This document shows, in pieces, positions 48,201 through 56,900 of a DNA stretch of 64,000 nt (within the stretch, counting starts at the first letter, position 1; every line of letters begins with the position of its first letter). The DNA is from Nematostella vectensis (taxonomy: Eukaryota; Cnidaria; Anthozoa; Actiniaria; Edwardsiidae), in assembly GCF_932526225.1 (NCBI RefSeq), contig NC_064044.1, positions 12,106,084-12,170,083 of the forward strand. The letters are read 5' to 3'. The notes under the pieces were generated by a model, which was not told the origin of the DNA, ran no database searches, and saw only the letters and a program-made list of their open reading frames with translations. Position numbers and translations under genes: made by a program.

Positions 48201-49868
48201 GCATGCTGGATTATGGCAAGGGTGAGTAGGACGCAGCTGGATTATGGGAAGGGAGAGTAGGACGCATGCTGGATTATGGGAAGGGTGAGTAGGACGCAGG
48301 CTCGATTATGGGAAGGGTGAGTAGGACGCATGCTGGATTATGGGACGGGTGAGTAGGACGCAGGCTGGATTATGGGAAGGGTGAGTTGGACGCAGGCTGG
48401 ATTATGGAAAGGGTGAGTAGGACGCATGCTGGATTATGGGAAGGGTGAGTAGGACGCATGCTGGATTATGGGAAGGGTGTGTTGGACGCAGGCTGGATTA
48501 TGGGAAATGTGAGTAGGACGCAGGCTGGATTATGGGAAAGGTGAATAGGACGCAGGCTGGATTATGGGAAGGGTGAGTAGGACGCATGCTGGATTATGGG
48601 AAGGGTGAGTTGGACGCAGGCTGGATTATGGGAAGGGTGAGTAGGACGCAGGCTGGATTATGGGAAGGGTGAGTAGGACACATGCTGGATTATGGAAAGG
48701 GTGAGTAGGACACATGCTGGATTATGGGAAATGTGAGTAGGACGCAGCTGGATTATGGGAAGGGTGAGTAGGACGCAGCTGGATTATGGGAAGGGTGAGT
48801 AGGACGCATGCTGGATTATGGGAAGGGTGAGTAGGACACAGGCTTTATTATGGAAAGGATGTTTTGGACGCAGGCTGGATTATGGCAAGGGTGAGTAGGA
48901 CCCATGCAGGATTATGGGAAGGGTGAGTAGGACGCAGGCTGGATTATGGGAAGGGTGAGTAGGACGCATGCTGGATTATGAGAAGGGTGAGTAGGACGCA
49001 TGCTGGATTATGGCAAGGGTGAGTAGGACGCATGCTGGATTATGGGAAGGGTGAGTAGGACGCAGGCTGGATTATTTGAAGGGTGAGTAGGACGCAGGCT
49101 GGATTATAGGAAGGGTGAGTAGGACGCATGCTGGATTATGGCAAGGGTGAGTAGGACGCAGCTGGATTATGGGAAGGGAGAGTAGGATGCATGCTGGATT
49201 ATGGGAAGGGTGAGTAGGACGCAGGCTCGATTATGGGAAGGGTGAGTAGGACGCATGCTGGATTATGGGACGGGTGAGTAGGACGCAGGCTGGATTATGG
49301 GAAGGGTGAGTTGGACGCAGGCTGGATTATGGGAAATGTGAGTAGGACGCAGCTGGATTATGGGAAGGGTGAGTAGGACGCATGCTGGATTATGAGAAGG
49401 GTGAGTATGACGCATGCTTGATTATGGAAAGGGTAAGCTGGACGCAGGCTGGATTATGGGAAGGGTGAGTTGGACGCAGGCTGGATTATGGGAAAGGTGA
49501 GTTGGACGCAGGCTGGATTATGGGAAAGGTGAGTAGGACGCAGGCTGGATTATGGGAAGGGTGAGTTGGACGCAGGCTGGATTATGGGAAGGGTAAGCTG
49601 GACGCAGGCTGGATTATGGGAAAGGTGAGTAGGACGCAGGCTGGATTATGGGAAGGGTGAGTAGGACGCAGGCTGGATTATGGTAAGGGTGAGTAGGACA
49701 CAGGCTGGATTATGGGAAGGGTGAGTAGGACGCAGCTGGATTATGGGAAGGGAGAGTAGGACACAGGCTGGATTATGGGAAGGGTGAGTAGGACGCAGCT
49801 GGATTATGGGAAGGGTGAGTAGGACACAGGCTGGATTATTGCGTTCTGGATTATGATTAAGGGTTGGG

Positions 49869-50772
49869 AATGGGAGGGTTGGTGGTGTGGTAAATAAGTA
49901 ACACAAAAGTCAGGAAAAACCCTTATCCCGAGTTTTAATCCTTATACTAATTTTTTAACTATTATCGGCATTGTAAGCCAGCTATATTGAGAAATTACAC
50001 CTCGTTTCTAACTTAAGCAACAAAAGTTAAATGCTTTATTGATTTATTATACTAAAATTGGAAAAAATTAACTAAAATCAAAATAATTAAATAAAAAATA
50101 CATACCAGTTTATCCTCACTTCTAGATATTACACGGATATGGACTAAAATATTGTTTTTACGCTACATGGTATACAAAAAACTCGAGGGTTATTCCTTAT
50201 GACGAAAATAGAGGTAATCGGGTCTAATGATATCATGAAATTGGTCCGAACAAACCCCTTCAATTTTACAATTATCTAATATTTAAAAAGAGATCTAATG
50301 AATAGAGGTGTTGCTGCCCTTTGTTTTTTATTGTGATTTTTTTGTTGTTGCAAAAACGCAATAAAAAAAAAACAAATAAAATGTGCCCCGATTCTTAAAG
50401 TACTTTTCATGATAAAGACTTGACCTCCGTGTCAAAAAATTATCATTTCTAATAAGCCGAGACATGTATGTCCTTGCATACTCCATGATAAAATATCGAT
50501 AGAGACAGAAGTGAAAAAAATGGTAAATGTCATTTGATATGAAAAAAACCCATTCAAAGGAGAGATCCTGGGTCTAGCCATTCAAAATCTCAGATCGGGA
50601 TAATTGAAAACCCGGACGTTGCTAAGCGAAACCCCGGACTTTGCTAATTTAAATCCTCGAAGTTCAAAGTAAAAAAACGGATTTTGTTAAAATCCGGATT
50701 TTCAAAATGAAATAAAAAACAGTATCTAACTTATAAAAATGCAGGATGTTCATAAATCCAAGGATGCGTCAC
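49869..50772. other. Flank between satellite and ZP gene end
   Basis: AT-rich, no gene. On the minus strand the nearest AATAAA to the ZP stop codon is near 50326-50331, a possible polyadenylation signal. Confidence 0.5.
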
Positions 50773-50948
50773 TTAGATCAAAAGATCCTCGGTGTCTCCC
50801 TGGACCCTCTTAAAAGCGACCGGTCGGTTGACAGCCTGTTGGCGGCGTCGGTGGATGATGACGAGAGCAGCAACTAGACCGATGACCAGGACGGCAAGAA
50901 CACCCGCCACGATTGACACGGTGGTCAGGCCGCTTGCATTGGCGTTGG
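50773..50948 (-). CDS. ZP protein exon 8: transmembrane helix and tail
   Basis: Residues 398-455. VSIVAGVLAVLVIGLVAAL is the core of the helix (about 50922-50854), followed by HRRRQQ as stop-transfer charge and an acidic end. Stop TAA at 50775-50773. Confidence 0.95.
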
Positions 50949-53900
50949 CTGGAGGAGAAGTATTATTTGATTAGCTCTATGCTTGGAATATTTAAGCCGC
51001 ATTGTCATCAGTTTACTTCCGGAGGTCCGACGGAAACCTCAACCGTTAAAAGACAAAAGAATCCATTAGAATCCGAGATATTTACAGGCCATCCGCTCTA
51101 AACTATCAATCACATCCCCAAAGAAACTTCCAATAGACACACTGCTTTCAATATTTCGAAATAGTTTTCGCATTTTCCGTTAAAAATCATCGGATATTGT
51201 TAGGTAATCGACCGGAAGTAAACTGGCGACAATGCGGCTTTAATAGTTGGCTGTTGGCTGGGAGTCATGAGTCTGGTTAGCTCTTTGTTTGGTTGAGGTG
51301 GTAATGGGTTGACAGGAGATATTGGCATTGCAATTTAATAGTTGTCTGGCTACTCCTGTGGACGTTAGCTTGGAGAGAAGTGGTATTTGACTAGCTCTAT
51401 GCTTGAAAAGCTAAACAAACACATATCAGCCACAATTTTCATCGTGTTTAATAACTCTTTTCAGCGCTGAACTGTCCATGAACAGAAAGAAGGACAAATA
51501 TAGTCCTTTTACAGGAGCGTTAAAGGAATCCTTTATGCAAAAAGACTTTAAACTTCCCACATGGTCAGCAAACAACGCCAGCATCACTGTAGCAGCGTAT
51601 CTTGTTTGCGCTGGTTTCACCGTAGTAAGACTTCCCTATCTATCATATAATACTTACTGCTCTGAGCGGCGTTGGCGTCTGAGACGACCTTGACTGAGCC
51701 GATGGTGAGGAGAGTGCTGGACGCATCGGAGTACAGGCTACGGCGCTTACGGGAGGACGGCTGGCAACCCTTGGCACAGTTAGAGTCTTTGTCGTCAGCT
51801 CGGCACGCCTCGACCTGTGCACGGGATAGAAAGAGATTAAGGGATGCAATGAAAGTAGTAGAGTTTATGTAGAGTTCATAATAGTGATGACGACAGTGGT
51901 AATGGCGACGATGATGATGATTATGTGATGATGACAGAGGTAATGGCGACGATGATGATGATGATGTGATGATGACAGTGGTAATGGCGACGATGATGAT
52001 GATGATGTGATGATGGTAGTGGTAATGACGACGACGATGATGATGATGATGATTATGTAATGATGACAGTGGTAATGGCGACGATGATGATGATTATGTG
52101 ATGATGACAGTGGTAATGGCGACGATGACGACGACGATGATGATGTGATAATGACAGTGGTAATGACGACGATGACGACGATGATGATGATGTGATGATG
52201 ACAGTGGTAATGGCGACGACGATGTTGATAATAATGATGATGATGATGATGATAGTGATGACGATGTTGACGATGACTGTGGTGGTGGTGGTGATAATGG
52301 TTGTGGTATAATGGTGGCGATAATAATGATGAAGTTGATGATGATGATAATGATGAAGTTGATGATACTACTCATGCAAAAATAATAATAGCAATGGAGA
52401 TGAGGATTGTGGTCATAATAATAATAATGTTGTTGTTGATGATGATGGTGGTGATGATGATGGTGGTGATGATGACAGGGGTAATGATGATGATGAGGAT
52501 GATGACAGTGGTGACGGTGAGAATTGTGGTCATAATGATAATGATATTGTTGTTGATGAAATACCTCACGAGAAAGCAATCACGGTGACGAGTCCCTGAC
52601 AAAAGGTAAAAAAATATTGATTCAAACCAAACTGTTATTACTGACCTCGCAGTGAATGTGGATGTTATCGCTGTTCTCCGACAGGAAACGGAAGGACCTC
52701 ATGCGGAAGAACTGGATGGGCTTGGACGTTTTGTAATCATACTGAACAGTACTGTCCTTCTTGCATCTAGAAAGACAAACAGCACATTAGCAGATGCAAG
52801 TAGTCTCTCATTGCTGATCAGGACGGACGACAAAATTATTCTTCCTTCTTGTGAGTCTTACAACCTCCTAAAAAATATATTGATATTGACCGTGGCCTGT
52901 TATACACTCTTTCTATGTTTTGGTTATATAAATCTCCTTAAAGCTCTAGTCACACGGTCATTGAAGGAAGGGCTGAATACAAGAGGCCTCCAGGGGGAAG
53001 ACACCATGGAATGCTGCAACAGGAGGGCTCTTACACGAGGGTCGAGAGAAATGCTACAAGCGGATTGGTGCTATAGGGACAAACCTTCTCCGCCTAGTCC
53101 AGGGAGTTCACTGGTCTTCCCACTCCACTCATTAAGAGATCTACAGGGACCTCCCAAACATTTCCACTATAGTCATACAAAAAAAGCCGTGCCTATACTT
53201 ACCCCCATGGGCGTGGCATACCCGGTATCTACCCTGCCCCGTGCCTATCCTTACCCCATGGACGTGGTATACCACACCCGTCCCTCTCTTACGCGGTACC
53301 TACTGTACCCCGTCCCCACCCTTACCTCACCCATGGGCGTGGCATACCCCAATCCGTCCCTTTCTTACCCGGTATCTACCCTGCCCCGTGCCTACCCTTA
53401 CCCCATGGGCGTTGCATACCACACCCGTCCCTCTCTTACGCGGTACCTACTCTACCCCGTCCCCACCCTTACCTCACCCATGGGCGTGGCATACCCCAAT
53501 CCGTCCCTTTCTTACCCGTTATTTACCCAGCCCCGTGCCTACCCTTACCCCATGGGCGTGGCATACCCCAACTCGTCCCTCTCTTACCCGGTAGTGATGA
53601 TCTTGTGCTGGTTCTTGTATTTGGGGTCGGAGGTGGGCGTGGCCCAACAGTTGTCAATAAAGAGAGACAGCTGGGAGTCATTGGACTTGATGCTTGCGCG
53701 GATGTTAAGAAAAGCGTTCAGGTCCACCACATGTGGGAACTCAGTGATCTCATCTGACTCGGCATTGTCACCCTTCAGAAGACTCATCTCGTAGGTGAAG
53801 TTACCGAGACCAGCTGGAATACAAAGTGTCGACGTAGGGTTAATAGACTGTTTTGACTAGGGGGGGGGGGGGGTTCTATTGCAATGCCAGCGAGTTCTTG

Positions 53901-56900
53901 CGACAACGATGTTTGGAATTTCCCTTGGGCCACAGTTAATGTTAAAACGCTATGACTCATTTGTGGAGTATTATTTTTTTTGGGGGGGGAGTCATTCATA
54001 CCGTCCAAAAAACTTTTACAGGAAAAGACCGCTTTTCTGCAGCCACCTCGCTCTATGCGCCATGTGAACTCATGATGTAGCCTGTTGAATTTTCGAGACA
54101 CCACCAATATGATAACAGTCCCCTCCCCCTTGATGGGACTTTTGACCACGCCCTGATTTACCTGATTTACATGCATAGACGAAACACCACAAATGGTATA
54201 ACAGACCCCCTACCCCTGAGGACACCTTTAACCACACCCTGATTTATTACTTACATGCGGAGGAGTAGACAACCTTCTTCCTCGGGGAGAAAGACACCAC
54301 AGACAGGATAGCAGACCTCTCGTAAGTACACTGGACCGGGAATTCGGCTTGGAAGTCACGGGAGATCTTGGCGTTGTTCGTCTTGGCCGTGGTCTCGGCT
54401 CGGATGGCGTTCATGTATTTAATGTGAGTCTTGGTGGTGTTGTGAGTCGTGCCACAGCCGTCAAGAGGTGACCTAAGGAAACACAAGAAAAGTCGAGTCT
54501 TGTAACCATATTGCGAACTCTAGCGCTCGAATTGTCAGCGAGCAGACTGTGTTTTAAGGCTACATAAACATAAAACTTCAATTCAATTTCTCTCGCATTT
54601 ACCACACTTGCATCCAATAAGGTGTTTGGCGGAAATAGTCACATACGCATTTTGAAGATGACAGACGGGTTTTTGGCCATAGGCAAGCTTTTGGCGGGAA
54701 GCTATGCACACATCACGTGTTTTGTAGTTTTTGGAGGGAACTCTCACCTAAAGTAAGCAAACTGTCCGTCGTTCTTGTAAACCTGGCAGTTGGTGTCCTT
54801 CAGTGTGAGCGTGTCGAGCTGTAGTCCACTGTGCTCCTTGATGTCGAGTTTGATCTGAATCTCCTGGGCAGTGCAAGTCACAAACAGTCCTACAAGAGAG
54901 AAATGACGTCACGTCACATACAGTCCTACAAGAAGAAATGACGTCACCTCAGGTGCAGTCCTACAGGAAATGACGTCACGCCACATACAGTCCTACAAGA
55001 AGAAATGACGTCACGTCACATACAGTCCTACAAAAAACATGACGTCACGTCACATACAGTCCTACAAAAAACATGACGTCACGTCACGTACAGTCCTACA
55101 AGAGAGAAATGGCGTTATATCTTTGCTATATCTAAAGGCAAATTACTCTTTCGAAGGTGTATAGACCATGGCAAATGGCTCTTTCTAAAGCGTCTGTGGG
55201 CAAGTTGTTATTTTTTTGCTGAGAGTTGAGGTTTTTGAAAAAATTCACGGCAACGTCCTTAGGATAGAACAGTCTAAATATTCTAAACGCGCTATTGTTT
55301 TTCACACCCCACATATGATTGTCCTTCCTTGACATCAAATTCCATTTATGTCCCCAGTGATAGTGTTTTGAAATACGCTAGTAGCGTCGTATATTTATAT
55401 CTATACGATTAACTAAAAACATCAAAAAGGGTCGAAATTCAAACGATGATATGTTACAGGACATAGACGGATAAAGTAATCCTCATGACTGTTGAAACCA
55501 ATCACATACAAGAGAATAGACGATAAAGTAATCCTCATGACTGTTGAAACCAATCACATACAAGAGAATAGACGATAAAGTAATCCTCATGACTGTTGAA
55601 ACCAATCACATACAAGAGAATAGACGATAAAGTAATCCTTATGACTGTTGAAACCAATCACATACAAGAGAATAGAGAAAACCCAGAACCACAGTACCTT
55701 TGGCCTCTGGTCTTGTGGTTGGCGCCTCCGTGGGCCCTGCAGTCGTCTCAACAGGGGCTGCCGTGGTAGCTTCTGGGGCTGCCGTGGTAGCTTCTGGGGC
55801 TGCCGTGGTAGCTTCTGGGGCTGCCGTGGTTGCGTCTGGAGCTGCCGTGGTTGCGTCTGGGGCTGCAGTCGTCTCCATTGGGGCTGCCGTCATGTTGCCC
55901 GCAGGAACTGCAGTGGTTTCTGCAGGAGCTGCCGTGGTACCTTCTGGGGCGGCAGTTGCAGCATCTAAAAATATGAAAAACGTTTTTTTTTTAAAGTTAA
56001 AAAGCTATAGGGACATCAGGTTCTCGGTTTCTTCTTTATAAATTAAAGAACGTCGATCAACTTCTCCTTTATTATTGTTTATGATTGAAATTACAACGGT
56101 TTATTTTCCAGAAAAGTTCAAAATAACCATATCCACGATTGAAGTCTGATACTTTATTAATGATATTTGTTTGACAGTCTTTCAGTTACTCGCTTGAATT
56201 AGCCGATGGAAATGGATGCCTAGTGTAACTCGGCATAGAGCGGGAGCAGAAAATGGCGGCGTGATTGGCCTATATTCTATCGATATCTGGGTTGCACGAA
56301 AAATCAGCAATCAAAACAGAGAGCACGAAAAGTAACAGGAACGGAATAAAAAAGGTTTTATTCTCTAGGACCTAAGTGTCGCGGCCATTGAAAGAGAGGG
56401 GGGAGGGGAGGGGGGATCTTCGGTCCTGCTTGTCCGTAACGCTAGTTTCCCGCGCAGTCGTCCTTTGTGCTGGTCACGCTTCCCTTCCAGGCTGCTCTGG
56501 GGACTAGCGTTACGCCCTCAGTCCCGTAGCCTCACTCGCAGGCGTTTTTAAGCAGGCGTCGCTCGCTCGGAGAGGGTGAACGAACTGCCTAAAAACGCCG
56601 GCTAGGGAGGCTTTCAGTTCCGAGGATGGATCCATCCATGCGCAGCCGGTTAAACGGGATAAAGAGCCTGAAGTGAGGCTAAATATCTATGTATATAGCT
56701 CCAGATAAAACAGTTAACTTTGCGTATGCTCAATTTCCGAAGTTTGAAATGTCAACATGAATTTATGAGTTAAATAAATATTATTTTCATGCATCTCTTG
56801 ATCTTGTGATCAGTCAAATTTCTTTTGACATATTTGACCACTTAAGGGCTGAATATTTTAGTCAGCCACGGAAAAAAGATTTCCATACTTATTAGACTTA

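Larger units (their letters stand above)
34552..49868. repeat. 15.3-kb tandem satellite, 32-bp unit, about 475 copies
   Basis: Head-to-tail copies, all in one orientation. The unit contains GGTGAGTAGGACGCA followed by GGCTGGATTATGGGAA. The commonest variant is GCAGGC versus GCATGC, which gives a two-letter code along the array; others are GTTGGACG, GAGATTAGG, 31-bp units (GCAGCTGG) and GATAATGG. Edge copies are the most diverged, as expected for unequal exchange. No spacers, so not CRISPR-like. ORFs of 60-90 codons on the minus strand are artefacts of a period not divisible by three. It separates two convergent genes and belongs to neither coding sequence. Confidence 0.98.

Noticed and set aside
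34552-49868. CRISPR-like array
   Set aside because: Repeats are contiguous with no unique spacers, in an intron-bearing animal genome.
52094-52579. His/Ser-rich 161-codon minus-strand ORF
   Set aside because: Translation of the GATGAT simple repeat; it does not join the ZP exons.
52652-53794. 380-codon plus-strand ORF
   Set aside because: It runs antisense through ZP exons 5 and 6 and the minisatellite between them; its Tyr/Pro repeats are the minisatellite read in a chance frame.
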